Positions 8,468-16,366 of a stretch of DNA of 64,000 bases are shown piece by piece. This DNA comes from Caulobacter mirabilis (GTDB lineage: Bacteria > Pseudomonadota > Alphaproteobacteria > Caulobacterales > Caulobacteraceae). Positions within the stretch are counted from its first letter, which is position 1. Each line of letters opens with the position of its first letter. The stretch spans positions 1,922,001 to 1,986,000 of the forward strand of contig NZ_CP024201.1 in assembly GCF_002749615.1 (NCBI RefSeq), written 5' to 3'. The position numbers were made by a program, and so were the translations under genes. The notes below the pieces were generated by a model. The model saw only the letters and a list, made by a program, of their open reading frames with translations. It was not told the DNA's origin and ran no database searches.

Positions 8468-9625
8468 ATGACCGGACCTGCCATGGAATTCGGCCTCGGC
8501 GAGACCGCCGACGCCATTCGCGAAACCACCGCCCGATTCGCCGCCGACCGCATCGCGCCGATGGCGGCCCAGATCGACCGCGACAACCATTTCCCCCGCG
8601 AGCTGTGGCCCGAGATGGGCGACCTCGGCCTGCACGGCATCACCGTCGAGGAAGAGTTCGGCGGCCTGGGCCTGGGCTATCTCGAACACGTCGTGGCCAT
8701 GGAGGAGGTCAGCCGGGCCTCGGCCTCGATCGGCCTCAGCTACGGCGCCCACTCCAACCTCTGCATCAACCAGATCCGCCGCTGGGCCTCGCCCGAACAG
8801 AAGCAGCGCTACCTGCCCAAGCTGATCAGCGGCGAGCATGTCGGCTCGCTGGCGATGAGCGAGGCCGGCTCCGGCTCGGACGTGGTCTCGATGAAGCTGC
8901 GCGCCGACAAGCGCGGCGACGTCTACGTCCTGAACGGCACCAAGTTCTGGATCACCAACGCCCCCCACGCCGACACCCTGGTGGTCTACGCCAAGACCTG
9001 CCCGGACGAGGGCAGCCGCGGCATCACCGCCTTCCTGATCGAGAAGGGGATGAAGGGCTTCAGCGTCTCCAAGAAGCTCGACAAGATGGGCATGCGCGGC
9101 TCGGACACCGCCGAGCTGGTGTTCGAGGACTGCGAGGTCCCCGAAGAGAACATCATGGGGCCGTTCAATGGCGGCGTCGGGGTGCTGATGAGCGGGCTCG
9201 ACTACGAGCGCGCCGTGCTCTCGGCCGGGCCGCTGGGCATCATGCAGGCCTGCCTGGACGTGGTGTTGCCCTACGTCCGCGACCGCAAGCAGTTCGGCAA
9301 GCCGATCGGCTCCTTCCAGCTGATGCAGGGCAAGGTGGCCGACATGTACGTCGCGCTGAACTCGGCCCGGGCCTATGTCTACGCCGTGGCCAAGGCCTGC
9401 GACGCCGGCCTGACCACCCGTTTCGACGCCGCCGGCGCCATCCTGCTGGCCAGCGAGAACGCCATGAAGGTCGCCGCGGAGGCCATCCAGGCCCTGGGCG
9501 GCGCGGGCTACACCCGCGAATGGCCGGTCGAGCGCTACCTGCGCGACGCCAAGCTCTACGACATCGGCGCCGGCACCAACGAGATCCGCCGCTTCCTGAT
9601 CGGCCGCGAGCTGGTCGGGGGATAA
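8468..9625 (+). CDS. ivd: Isovaleryl-CoA dehydrogenase
   Basis: A 385-residue FAD-dependent acyl-CoA dehydrogenase that oxidises isovaleryl-CoA to 3-methylcrotonyl-CoA in leucine breakdown, passing electrons to ETF. The family signatures are S-E-x-G-S-G-S-D (131-138) and the C-terminal G-G-x-G-Y-T-R-E-x-P-V-E-R-x-x-R-D. The catalytic glutamate is in L-D-Y-E-R (E247), the position used by isovaleryl-CoA dehydrogenases rather than the short-chain enzymes. The ATG at 8468 or 8483 is preferred over the upstream in-frame codon at 8432. The downstream pathway genes sit 7 kb away, separated by accessory genes. Confidence 0.92.
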   Translation: MTGPAMEFGLGETADAIRETTARFAADRIAPMAAQIDRDNHFPRELWPEMGDLGLHGITVEEEFGGLGLGYLEHVVAMEEVSRASASIGLSYGAHSNLCINQIRRWASPEQKQRYLPKLISGEHVGSLAMSEAGSGSDVVSMKLRADKRGDVYVLNGTKFWITNAPHADTLVVYAKTCPDEGSRGITAFLIEKGMKGFSVSKKLDKMGMRGSDTAELVFEDCEVPEENIMGPFNGGVGVLMSGLDYERAVLSAGPLGIMQACLDVVLPYVRDRKQFGKPIGSFQLMQGKVADMYVALNSARAYVYAVAKACDAGLTTRFDAAGAILLASENAMKVAAEAIQALGGAGYTREWPVERYLRDAKLYDIGAGTNEIRRFLIGRELVGG

Positions 9626-9663
9626 TCTTGCATATGATGCAAGATTGGCTATCTTTCTTGCAT
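9625..9663 (+). promoter_or_regulatory. Operator-promoter of the HTH/AbrB-PIN module
   Basis: A perfect palindrome with 9-bp arms (ATCTTGCAT at 9625-9633 and ATGCAAGAT at 9637-9645, 3-bp spacer). A third CTTGCAT half-site at 9657-9663 overlaps the start codon. TTGCAT (9628-9633) and GCTATC (9648-9653) fit the Caulobacter housekeeping -35/-10 pattern. A start near 9660-9662 would give a leaderless mRNA, and no Shine-Dalgarno is visible. Autorepression by the antitoxin is inferred. Confidence 0.7.
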
Positions 9664-10132
9664 GAACGCGCTCGGTAAACTTGCCCGAGACAGGCGCGGC
9701 GCGCTGGCGGAGATCGCGCGCCGCGTCGGCGCGTCCCACGCCCAGGTTTCACGCGTCGCGCAGGGAAAGTCGCGTCCTTCGCCGGAGCTGGCCCGAAAGA
9801 TCGAGGCGGCGACCGGTGGGGCGGTGACCGCGGCAGGCCTGCTGGGCGTCGACGCCGCCGCTTCCACGGCGCGACCCTTGGACGATGGCCGCTGGTTCGC
9901 CGACGTCCAGGCCGACAACGGCGTTCAGCTTCCGGTGGAGATGCTCCGGGCCTTCGGGTTCGAGGAGGGGGACGCGGTGGTCTTCCGACATACCGAGGAC
10001 GGCGTCGTCATCACGTCGCAGCAGCGGGCCTTGCGCCGCGTGCAGGACCAACTCTCGAAGCTGGCGCCGAACGAGGAAGACGTGGTCGACGAACTGATCG
10101 CCGAGCGCCGCGCGGAAGCGGCGCGTGAGTGA
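9662..10132 (+). CDS. Antitoxin / regulator: HTH plus AbrB-like domain
   Basis: A 156-residue two-domain protein. Residues 1-50 form a helix-turn-helix of the Cro/XRE type (A-E-I-A-R-R-V-G-A-S-H-A-Q-V-S-R-V). Residues about 73-118 resemble a SpoVT/AbrB swapped-hairpin domain (V-Q-L-P-V-E-M-L-R-A-F-G-F-E-E-G-D-A-V). The C-terminal tail to 156 is acidic and helical, a likely toxin-binding segment. It is followed with 8-bp overlap by a PIN-domain toxin, so it is the antitoxin and probable autorepressor. Carrying an HTH and an AbrB domain together is unusual, since AbrB-type VapB antitoxins are normally about 80 residues. Confidence 0.8.
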   Translation: MNALGKLARDRRGALAEIARRVGASHAQVSRVAQGKSRPSPELARKIEAATGGAVTAAGLLGVDAAASTARPLDDGRWFADVQADNGVQLPVEMLRAFGFEEGDAVVFRHTEDGVVITSQQRALRRVQDQLSKLAPNEEDVVDELIAERRAEAARE

Positions 10133-10505
10133 CGTGCTCGATTCCTCGGCGCTGCTGGCGTTTCTGTTCCGCGAACCAGGCGGCGAGGCGGTCGGGCCCC
10201 GTATCGCCGGGAGCCATATGTCGGCCGTCAATGCCGCCGAGGTGACGGCCAAGCTCGTGCAGCGGGGTTACGACGAGCGCGACGCGCTCGCGCTGTGGTC
10301 GACCCTGGCCATCAATGTGGTGAACTACGATCTCGATCAGGCGCAACGAACGGGCCTGCTCCACAGGCGCACCGCTCCTGCGGGACTGTCTCTGGCGGAT
10401 CGCGCCTGCCTGGTGCTCGCCGAGCAGCGCGGCGCGACGGCCGTCACCGCTGATCGGGCCTGGACGGTTGTCGATCTCGGCATCGCCATCGAGATGGTGC
10501 GCTGA
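10125..10505 (+). CDS. PIN-domain ribonuclease toxin (VapC-like)
   Basis: A 126-residue PIN domain. Likely metal-binding acidic residues are D6 (in V-L-D-S-S-A-L-L), E39 (A-A-E-V), D92 (L-A-D-R) and D110 (T-A-D-R). PIN toxins cleave tRNA or rRNA when freed from their antitoxin; the target here is unknown. The GTG start at 10125 lies inside the antitoxin gene's last codons, so the two are translationally coupled. Its stop overlaps the next gene's ATG by one base. Confidence 0.88.
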   Translation: MSDVLDSSALLAFLFREPGGEAVGPRIAGSHMSAVNAAEVTAKLVQRGYDERDALALWSTLAINVVNYDLDQAQRTGLLHRRTAPAGLSLADRACLVLAEQRGATAVTADRAWTVVDLGIAIEMVR

Positions 10506-10915
10506 TGCGCTTTGCCTGTGTCTTGCCAGCGCTGCTCCTCCTCGGCGCCTGCGCGACGACGGGGCAGGGCGGTTCAGCCTGTCCCGCCGGCCTGCAATCG
10601 CGTCAGACGGCCGAGCTCTACTTCGGCCGCAATATCGGCGCGGATCTGGGCGTCTCCGAGGGCGACTGGCGGCGGTTCCTCGACGAGGAGGTCACGCCGC
10701 GCTTTCCCGACGGCCTGACGGTGCTCGACGCCGCCGGCCAGTGGCGCGGCGAGGGCGGGACGGTCGTCCACGAGCCCAGCAAGGCCTTGATGCTGGTGCT
10801 GTCCGGCGCGTCGGACGAGCCCGCCCGGCTCGACGCCGTCCGCGCCGCCTACAAGACCCGCTTCCGCCAGGAGGCGGTGATGCTGGTCCGGCGGCAGGCC
10901 TGCGTCGGGTTTTGA
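10505..10915 (+). CDS. DUF3574 lipoprotein
   Basis: A 136-residue protein with a lipobox (L-L-L-L-G-A-C at residues 10-16) marking it as an outer- or inner-membrane lipoprotein. The body matches the DUF3574 pattern: T-A-E-L-Y-F-G-R-N then F-L-D-E-E-V-T-P-R-F-P-D-G-L-T-V-L-D-A-x-G-Q-W. Function unknown. Its ATG overlaps the toxin stop (TGATG), so it may be read from the toxin-antitoxin transcript, although there is no reason to think it is part of that module. Confidence 0.82.
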   Translation: MRFACVLPALLLLGACATTGQGGSACPAGLQSRQTAELYFGRNIGADLGVSEGDWRRFLDEEVTPRFPDGLTVLDAAGQWRGEGGTVVHEPSKALMLVLSGASDEPARLDAVRAAYKTRFRQEAVMLVRRQACVGF

Positions 10916-10982
10916 GCGGGAACGGGCCGGGCGCGCCCGCCGTTACCTTGCCTTGGGCTGTCCCCACGGGAAGGAGAGCCCC

Positions 10983-11171
10983 ATGCCCGCCAAGTCCGCC
11001 GCCCAGCAGAAGGCCGCAGGCGCGGCCCTGTCCGCCAAGCGCGGCGACACGCCCAAGTCGAAGCTGAAGGGCGCATCGAAGTCTATGCTCGAGTCGATGA
11101 CCGAGAAGGAGCTGGAGGCGCTCGCCCACACGCCGCGCAAGGGCAAGCCCGAGCATGTGACGAAACACTAG
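10983..11171 (+). CDS. Small DUF3008 protein
   Basis: A 62-residue basic, Lys/Ala-rich protein beginning M-P-A-K-S-A-A-Q-Q-K-A-A-G. It has the conserved S-M-x-x-S-M-T-E-K-E-L-E-x-L-A-x-T motif of DUF3008. The ATG at 10983 follows GGAAGGAGAG at ideal spacing, which decides it over the longer reading from 10953. Such proteins are stress-associated in some bacteria, but the role is unknown. It is a single-gene unit. Confidence 0.85.
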   Translation: MPAKSAAQQKAAGAALSAKRGDTPKSKLKGASKSMLESMTEKELEALAHTPRKGKPEHVTKH

Positions 11172-11182
11172 CGGGGCCGGGC

Positions 11183-11803
11183 TCAGCCTGCCGACGTCTC
11201 GAAAATCCTGCGCATGCGGGGCCGGTCGTAGTCCAGAAGCCAGCCGTCGAAGCGACCGTAGGCGTCCCTGACCGTGTCCGGTGTCAGGCCGATGAGGTCC
11301 ATGCCACGATCGTCGTAGACGTGGAGGGCCAAGTTCGCGTCGGGATCCACGATGTAGCTGGTGACCGCCGCGTCGGGACCGATCGACATCTCGTCGCTGA
11401 TCGCGCACCAGAGGAGGACGTCCCGCTGGTCACGGCGGGACAGGTCATACGCGGCCCAGTGGCCGGCGACATCCTCGTCCTCCACATCCCTCAGCCACGG
11501 CGGGACCTCGTCCCAGGTCGCGATGGGAGCGCCGGTCTCGAAACCGGCGGCGCGCAGGGAAACGAGCCCCGGAGGGCGCGGCTGTCCCGCCAGTCCTGCA
11601 TCGTCGTCGAACCATAGCACCACGCCGACGAGGCGCGACGACGAGGCGAAGACGTGGTCGGCGACGGCGCGCGCCCGGTCGTAGGCCTGAGAGAAGCGGG
11701 CCACCGGCTGGGTCTGGTTCGGGAACAGCTCCCCGCCGAGCTCGAAGCGCAGGGAGGAGGGCGAGCGCTCGAAGGGGTCTAGCCAGCCGGGACCGAATTT
11801 CAT
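11183..11803 (-). CDS. DUF3885 domain protein
   Basis: A 206-residue soluble protein. The C-terminal third (L-H-V-Y-D-D-R-G-M-D-L-I-G-x-T-P-D-T-V-R-D then W-L-L-D-Y-D-R) matches DUF3885, a family of unknown function also seen in polymorphic-toxin immunity contexts. It converges on the DUF3008 gene with an 11-bp gap. A GC-rich palindrome lies about 30 bp upstream of its start. No toxin partner is visible beside it. Confidence 0.72.
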   Translation of the reverse strand: MKFGPGWLDPFERSPSSLRFELGGELFPNQTQPVARFSQAYDRARAVADHVFASSSRLVGVVLWFDDDAGLAGQPRPPGLVSLRAAGFETGAPIATWDEVPPWLRDVEDEDVAGHWAAYDLSRRDQRDVLLWCAISDEMSIGPDAAVTSYIVDPDANLALHVYDDRGMDLIGLTPDTVRDAYGRFDGWLLDYDRPRMRRIFETSAG

Positions 11804-11834
11804 GCGGCGAACCTATCGTCCTCCCCAGACATGC

Positions 11835-11864
11835 GAAAGGCCGCCGGGCGCCCGGCGGCCTTTC
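11835..11864 (-). terminator. Perfect 30-bp palindrome, probable terminator of the micro-gene
   Basis: Two 15-bp perfect arms (11835-11849 and 11850-11864), extremely GC-rich and flanked by GAAAGG/CCTTTC. It sits 41 bp downstream of the stop of the small minus-strand reading frame and upstream of the DUF3885 gene, so it would separate the two transcripts. Only three T follow on the minus strand. Confidence 0.65.
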
Positions 11865-11905
11865 CATCGTCGTGCCGCGGTCGCGGCTATAACGCTACGC
11901 GCTGA

Positions 11906-11977
11906 TCAGGCGCAGACCCCCGCGTTGGCGGAAGACCAGGTCATGCGTTGCGACCGAGGGCTCATACGATGAGACAC
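11906..11977 (-). CDS. Candidate micro-protein gene (23 codons) with very strong Shine-Dalgarno
   Basis: On the minus strand an extended Shine-Dalgarno (AAAGGAGGTGA, 11992-11982) is complementary to the 16S 3' end over about 11 bases. After 7 nt comes GTG at 11977, then 23 sense codons ending TGA at 11906. The peptide is rich in Ser, Arg and Met with a single Trp. A -35/-10-like pair lies farther upstream (TTGCGT near 12045, CATATT near 12020) and a palindrome follows. Another frame ending TAG at 11895 has more typical GC3 codons but no start codon. I do not recognise either peptide. It could instead be a leader or a small RNA. Confidence 0.4.
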   Translation of the reverse strand: MSHRMSPRSQRMTWSSANAGVCA

Positions 11978-12046
11978 GTGGTCACCTCCTTTCAGCTGTT
12001 GAACAGGACCTCCAATATGGGTCCGTTCCGCAAGGACGCAAACCCC

Positions 12047-12514
12047 CTACTTCAGTTTCTGCACCTTGGCCGGGCAGCTGTCTCCGAGCCGCTTGGCCGA
12101 AGTGCTGGCGGTGGCCGAGATCGGGATGCCGCCGTAGCGGCCCGACAGCTTGGCGTCGAGGTTGAAGGCGGTCGGCGAATAGGCGCCGGTGGCGGTGACG
12201 TTCACCTGGCGGCCGCGCTTATCCACGCAGGTCCCCTTGAAGTACATCTTGCCGTCGGCGACCCGCTTCTCCGGATAGGTGCAGGTGTAGTGGCGGTTGA
12301 TCCGGCCGTTGAGGATCTTGTCGACGTCCTCGGGCGTGATGCAGCGGCGCTCACGCTCGGTCTTGCTGATGACCATCGAGGCGGTGTTGGTGCTTTCCCA
12401 CCAGCCGGGCTCGATCGTCGCCGTCGGCGTCTGGGCCACGGCGGGCGCGGCGAGCAGGCCGGCCGCGATCAGCGGGGCGAGGGCGCGGAGGCTCTGGAAG
12501 GTCAAGTTGGTCAT
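12047..12514 (-). CDS. Secreted DUF3617 protein
   Basis: A 155-residue protein starting at ATG 12514 (preceded by AGGACCACC), with a signal peptide ending A-V-A-Q near residue 28. The mature part matches DUF3617: P-G-W-W-E-S-T near the start, R-R-C-I-T-P-E-D-V at about 57-65, then a second Cys in Y-T-C-T-Y-P-E-K and a third in F-K-G-T-C. It is a periplasmic or outer-membrane protein of unknown function. The longer in-frame reading from 12589 lacks a better start. It is divergent from the methyltransferase gene across a palindromic operator. Confidence 0.8.
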   Translation of the reverse strand: MTNLTFQSLRALAPLIAAGLLAAPAVAQTPTATIEPGWWESTNTASMVISKTERERRCITPEDVDKILNGRINRHYTCTYPEKRVADGKMYFKGTCVDKRGRQVNVTATGAYSPTAFNLDAKLSGRYGGIPISATASTSAKRLGDSCPAKVQKLK

Positions 12515-12523
12515 GGTGGTCCT

Positions 12524-12548
12524 ATGCACGTCCGTGCATGAATGCACG
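12524..12548. promoter_or_regulatory. Palindromic operator between divergent genes
   Basis: ATGCACG (12524-12530) and CGTGCAT (12533-12539) form a perfect 7-bp inverted repeat with a 2-bp spacer. A third direct copy, ATGCACG, is at 12542-12548. All lie in the 73-bp gap between the DUF3617 gene and tam, so a dimeric repressor could act on both. The regulator is unknown. Confidence 0.6.
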
Positions 12549-12587
12549 ATGAGCGTGGGATTCAAGACGGAGGTAGGAAAGCGCGTC

Positions 12588-13361
12588 ATGCCGAGTTGGG
12601 ATCCCGTCGTCTACGAGCGCTACAAGACCTATCGCGACCGGCCGGCCCTGGACCTGATGGTCCAGTTGCCCCAGCGCGAGTACCGCGAGATCTGGGACCT
12701 CGGCTGCGGCACCGGCGAGCACGCCGCCCTGCTGGCCGCCCGTCATCCGCAGGCCAACGTCCACGGCCTCGACTCCAGCCCCGAGATGCTGGCCAAGGCG
12801 AAGAAGCGCGACGCCCGGGTCGACTGGGTCCTGTCGGGGGTCGAGGACTGGGCCCCGGCCGTCGCGCCGGACCTGGTCTTCACCAACGCCACGCTGCAAT
12901 GGCTGCCGGACCACCAGGACCTGATCCCCGCGCTGGTCGGGAAGATGGCCCCCGGCGGCGTCTTCGCCTGCCAGATGCCGATGGCCTGGGAGACCGAGCA
13001 CCACCGCATTCTGCGCGAGACCGCCGTGGAGGGCGCCTGGGCCAGCCATACGGCCGAGGCGCGGCTGATCCGGCCGACCCCGCCGCTGGCCGACTACTAT
13101 GGCTGGCTGGCCGGCCAGTGCGGCGACATCGACATCTGGACCACCACCTATCTCCACGTCCTGGAGGGCGAGGACCCGGTGGTCGACTGGATGTACGGCA
13201 CCGCCCTGCGGCCCTACCTCGACGTCCTGACCGAGCAGCCGCTGTGCGACGCATTCCTGGCCGAGTTCCGCGCCCGGATCGCCAAGGCCTTCCCGCCGCG
13301 CGCCGACGGGGTGACCCTGTTCCCGTTCCCGCGCCTGTTCATGGTGGCGGTCAAGCGGTGA
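12588..13361 (+). CDS. tam: Trans-aconitate 2-methyltransferase (Tam)
   Basis: A 257-residue SAM-dependent methyltransferase. Motif I is D-L-G-C-G-T-G-E-H at about 38-46, motif II L-D-S-S-P-E-M-L-A-K-A, and the later motif F-T-N-A-T-L-Q-W-L-P-D-H is characteristic of Tam. The start M-P-S-W-D-P-V-V-Y matches the family and follows AGGTAGG. The enzyme esterifies trans-aconitate, relieving inhibition of aconitase. Length matches the E. coli enzyme (about 252). It overlaps the next gene by four bases. Confidence 0.9.
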   Translation: MPSWDPVVYERYKTYRDRPALDLMVQLPQREYREIWDLGCGTGEHAALLAARHPQANVHGLDSSPEMLAKAKKRDARVDWVLSGVEDWAPAVAPDLVFTNATLQWLPDHQDLIPALVGKMAPGGVFACQMPMAWETEHHRILRETAVEGAWASHTAEARLIRPTPPLADYYGWLAGQCGDIDIWTTTYLHVLEGEDPVVDWMYGTALRPYLDVLTEQPLCDAFLAEFRARIAKAFPPRADGVTLFPFPRLFMVAVKR

Positions 13362-13771
13362 CGGAGCGGCCTTCGGAGCGCGCCGGGCTCGGAGACTTCG
13401 CCGGCTGGACGCTTCGGAACGATCCCGCCCGCGTCGACCGCAGGGCGTTCCACATCTGGGCGGCTGTGCTGGGCCTGGTCGGCCTCGGTATCCTGGCGAT
13501 GCTGGTCTGGATGATCCTGGCGCCCGAAGCGGCCAGGCCCGTTGCTCAGACGATCGCCTTCTGGACGATCAAGAGCGCGCGCTGGGGAGACTACAGTCAC
13601 GGCCACTATCTTTGGGTCCTGTTCTTCCTGGGGTTCTGGACCCTGGTCCTGCTGTCCGCGGCCGCCTGGCTGGCGACCGGCGCGGCCGACCTCAAACAGC
13701 GCCGGCTCGACGCCGGCCTGGGGCGGATCCTCAAGGAGATCGCCGAACGCGACGAGCCGCCTAGAGCCTAA
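13358..13771 (+). CDS. Two-helix membrane protein, unknown
   Basis: A 137-residue protein starting at GTG 13358, overlapping the tam stop (GTGA). It has two clear membrane helices (about 34-56 and 82-106) and a charged C-terminal helix rich in Arg/Glu. No family recognised. Overlap with tam indicates translational coupling, but no functional link is evident. Confidence 0.65.
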   Translation: MTERPSERAGLGDFAGWTLRNDPARVDRRAFHIWAAVLGLVGLGILAMLVWMILAPEAARPVAQTIAFWTIKSARWGDYSHGHYLWVLFFLGFWTLVLLSAAAWLATGAADLKQRRLDAGLGRILKEIAERDEPPRA

Positions 13772-13826
13772 GGCGTCCGTCGCTCCGCTTGGGGGGCGCG
13801 CACCCTGCGGGAACCTGTCCCTCAAT

Positions 13827-13938
13827 CCGTCATCCTCGCGCTCGTCGCGAGGACCTATGCCGGGTGAAGCGGACGGGAAGGCGGGACGTTGCCGCCCGCC
13901 GTGTTCATGGGGCCTCGCGACGAGCGCGAGGATGACGG
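13827..13938. repeat. Perfect 26-bp inverted repeat element, family D
   Basis: Perfect 26-bp arms (13827-13852 and 13913-13938) enclose a 60-nt centre that holds a second hairpin. A diverged relative lies at 25211-25321, sharing GTGAAGCGGA and CCGTGTTCATGGG in the centre. This is a MITE- or REP-like mobile palindrome between convergent genes, and it may also terminate transcripts from both sides. Confidence 0.85.
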
Positions 13939-13963
13939 GGTAAAGTGGGAGTGCGTGTGGCGC

Positions 13964-15703
13964 CTACCCCTTCCGTCGTCGGAGTTCCGTCACCGGATGG
14001 TCCAGCCGGTCCAGGGCCTCGAGAGTGGCCCGGTAGCCGGCCTCGACGGCGGGGCCGTAGGCCTTCCAGTCGCGCATGTCGATGGCCTCGACCTTGGGCA
14101 GGATCAGCAGGTCGGTGGCCTCGCGGGCGGCGATCAGGTCGCGGCCGATGGTCACCGTGGCGGCGCGCATCAGCAGGCCGACGATCGGCGGACCCTTGCG
14201 CCACTCGCCGGACAGCAGCCAGCGCCAGACGCTGGCCGGGCGGGCGACGTCGTCGGCGGTGATGCTGCGGCCCCGGGTGACGTCGACGCCGACGATCGGT
14301 CCGCGCTGCAGGCTGCGCATGATGTCGGCCGGGAAGTTCTTCATCACCGCCCCGTCGACCAGGACGTCGTCGCCGTCGACGGCCGGCGGCATGACGCCGG
14401 GCAGGGCGATGGTCGCCCGCAACGCCTTGCGCGCCTTGCCCCGGCGATGGAGCTGGTAGCCGCCCGTGGTCAGGTTCGAGGACACGCAGAAGAACGGCAG
14501 CCACAGATCCTCGATCCGGGTCTCGCCGAAATGCTCGTGCAGCCGCGCCTGGACCTTCAGGCCCAGGGTCATGGCGATCAGGGGGATGGCGATGTCGTCC
14601 AGCGGGCTGCTCTCGACGAAGGCCTGGCCGATGCGGCGCTCCATCTCCGCCTGGTCCCAGCCCATGGCCAGGGCGGCGGCGACGATGGCGCCCATCGAGG
14701 CCCCGCCGACGAAGTCGATCGGCACGCCGCGCTCCCGCAGCGCCCGGATGGCGCCGATGTGGGCGTAGGCCCGGGCGCCGCCGCCGGACAGCACCAGGCC
14801 CACCGACCGGCCGGTCAGGACCCGCGCGATCCGGGCCACGTCGGCGGGCAGTCCCTCGCGCAGGTGGAACAGCCGCGTGGCCCGGGCGGCGTCCAGCCAG
14901 GCGTCGGAGCCCTGCGGCCGCCGACAGTCGTTGCGCTGGATCAGGATCAGGTCGACCAGCTGCTGCTCCTGCAGCGGCTCGGAGGCGTAGGCCTCGACGG
15001 TCGCCGGCGGCGGGCGGTCGCCGTGCCCCACCCAGAAGATGCGGTCGACCTGGCGGCCGACGGTCGATTTCCAGCCGTCGTCGGCGTGTTCGGCGGCGTA
15101 GAGGACGTAGTCGTAGTCGGCCTCAGTGTTGGAGAACCACTCGGTGGGGGCGTTGGCCGCCTCCGACCCGACCACGGTCACCGAATGGTCCTGGCGCGCG
15201 ATCTCCAGCGCGATCTTCTCGACCAGCGGGCGGATCTTGCGGCCGGGCCCGGCGGCGATGAAGCCGTAGACCGAGGGCTCGCCCAGCGACGCCTGGCCGG
15301 CCGCCTGGCGGGTGCGCAGGATCATCAGCCGGGCCAGTTCGGTCATCACCGCCGGATCAGCCTCGGCGGCGGCGAAGAAGTCGTCGCGGGACAGGGCCAG
15401 GATCTCGGAATCGCGCAGGGCGACGACCTGGCCGGAATGGGGCGTGCCGGCGATCAGGGCCATCTCGCCGGCCGGCTCCCCGGGGCGGATCACGCCCAGA
15501 AACTGGCGCTCCTGACCCTCCTCGCGGCGGAACGCGCCCAGCCGGCCGGCCTGGACCAGGTAGAGCTCGGAGGCCGCCTCGCCGGCGTCGTAGAGGTGGG
15601 CCCCGCCGGGCAGCGAGAACCAACGCGCCGCGCCGCTCAGGCGCTCCAGCGCGAACATCCGCTCCAGGGCGGTCTCGTCTCGGTGTCGGCCGGGCTTCCC
15701 CAC
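13964..15703 (-). CDS. Patatin-like phospholipase with cyclic-nucleotide-binding domain
   Basis: A 579-residue protein of the NTE/RssA type. An N-terminal cNMP-binding domain (about 20-135) has G-E-x-A-G-E-M-A-L-I. It is joined through a linker to a patatin domain (about 305-500). This has the oxyanion loop S-G-G-G-A-R-A-Y-A-H, the nucleophile elbow G-A-S-M-G and the catalytic Asp in V-D-G-A, so the Ser-Asp dyad is intact. It is predicted to hydrolyse phospholipid or lysophospholipid acyl esters, gated by nucleotide binding. No signal peptide is seen. The identity of the nucleotide is unknown. Confidence 0.9.
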   Translation of the reverse strand: MGKPGRHRDETALERMFALERLSGAARWFSLPGGAHLYDAGEAASELYLVQAGRLGAFRREEGQERQFLGVIRPGEPAGEMALIAGTPHSGQVVALRDSEILALSRDDFFAAAEADPAVMTELARLMILRTRQAAGQASLGEPSVYGFIAAGPGRKIRPLVEKIALEIARQDHSVTVVGSEAANAPTEWFSNTEADYDYVLYAAEHADDGWKSTVGRQVDRIFWVGHGDRPPPATVEAYASEPLQEQQLVDLILIQRNDCRRPQGSDAWLDAARATRLFHLREGLPADVARIARVLTGRSVGLVLSGGGARAYAHIGAIRALRERGVPIDFVGGASMGAIVAAALAMGWDQAEMERRIGQAFVESSPLDDIAIPLIAMTLGLKVQARLHEHFGETRIEDLWLPFFCVSSNLTTGGYQLHRRGKARKALRATIALPGVMPPAVDGDDVLVDGAVMKNFPADIMRSLQRGPIVGVDVTRGRSITADDVARPASVWRWLLSGEWRKGPPIVGLLMRAATVTIGRDLIAAREATDLLILPKVEAIDMRDWKAYGPAVEAGYRATLEALDRLDHPVTELRRRKG

Positions 15704-15868
15704 GAGGCGGAAAGTTATCAGCCGGCGCGAGTCGGCGCTTGTGAAAACCGCCTGCGGACGAACCTCCGAAAGTGGTGAGCGCCCCGGGTTCGCGCGGACG
15801 GTGAAACGTACAGGCCGTTGACATTCGCTTCACGCCTTGGGGCGCATAGGGCAGGGACCCCCGCCCGA

Positions 15869-16315
15869 GTGAAGCTCTTGAAACTCCAAGATATCCTGCG
15901 CGCCGCCACCCGGCGTCCGCTGCTGCTGACCCTGTCGGCCGTCGCCCTGATCGCCGTCGTCGTCCTGGCCCTGACGCTGCGCATCTCGCCCCATGTGACC
16001 GTCAAGCTGGAGCTGACGCCGGCGGCGCACGCGCAGCTGGTGAGGAGCCGTCTGCCGATCTGCCTCGACCTGACCCTGGCGGGCGACGGCGGGGACACGG
16101 TGGGCCTGCGCGGCGAGCGCCGCTGCCTGTTCGACGCCGGCGAAGTGGTCTTCAGGGGGCATCCCTATCTCAAGCGGGGAGAGACGCAGCTGGTCATCCG
16201 CACCGCGGGCTACGAGGGCACGAGCCAGGCCCACGCCTATCGCTGCGCCGAGGTCGTCCATCCTGTCGGCGGCGCGTCGGAGATCAAGCTGACCGCCAGC
16301 TGCGATCTGCTCTAG
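15869..16315 (+). CDS. Single-pass membrane protein, unknown
   Basis: A 148-residue protein beginning at GTG 15869 (AGGGCAGGGA upstream); a TTG at 15818 is the alternative. One membrane helix at about 18-38 anchors an extracytoplasmic domain with four Cys (C-L-D-L, R-R-C-L-F, Y-R-C-A, A-S-C-D), which may form disulfides. No family recognised. It lies upstream of mccB with a 51-bp gap, on the same strand. Confidence 0.6.
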   Translation: MKLLKLQDILRAATRRPLLLTLSAVALIAVVVLALTLRISPHVTVKLELTPAAHAQLVRSRLPICLDLTLAGDGGDTVGLRGERRCLFDAGEVVFRGHPYLKRGETQLVIRTAGYEGTSQAHAYRCAEVVHPVGGASEIKLTASCDLL

Positions 16316-16366
16316 ACGGACGCGGGGCCGCTTCCGGCGGGCGGCGGAACAGGCTATGCCTCCCGC

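Noticed and set aside
12297-13361. 354-codon version of Tam
   Set aside because: The first 97 codons are antisense to the DUF3617 gene; the family start is at 12588.
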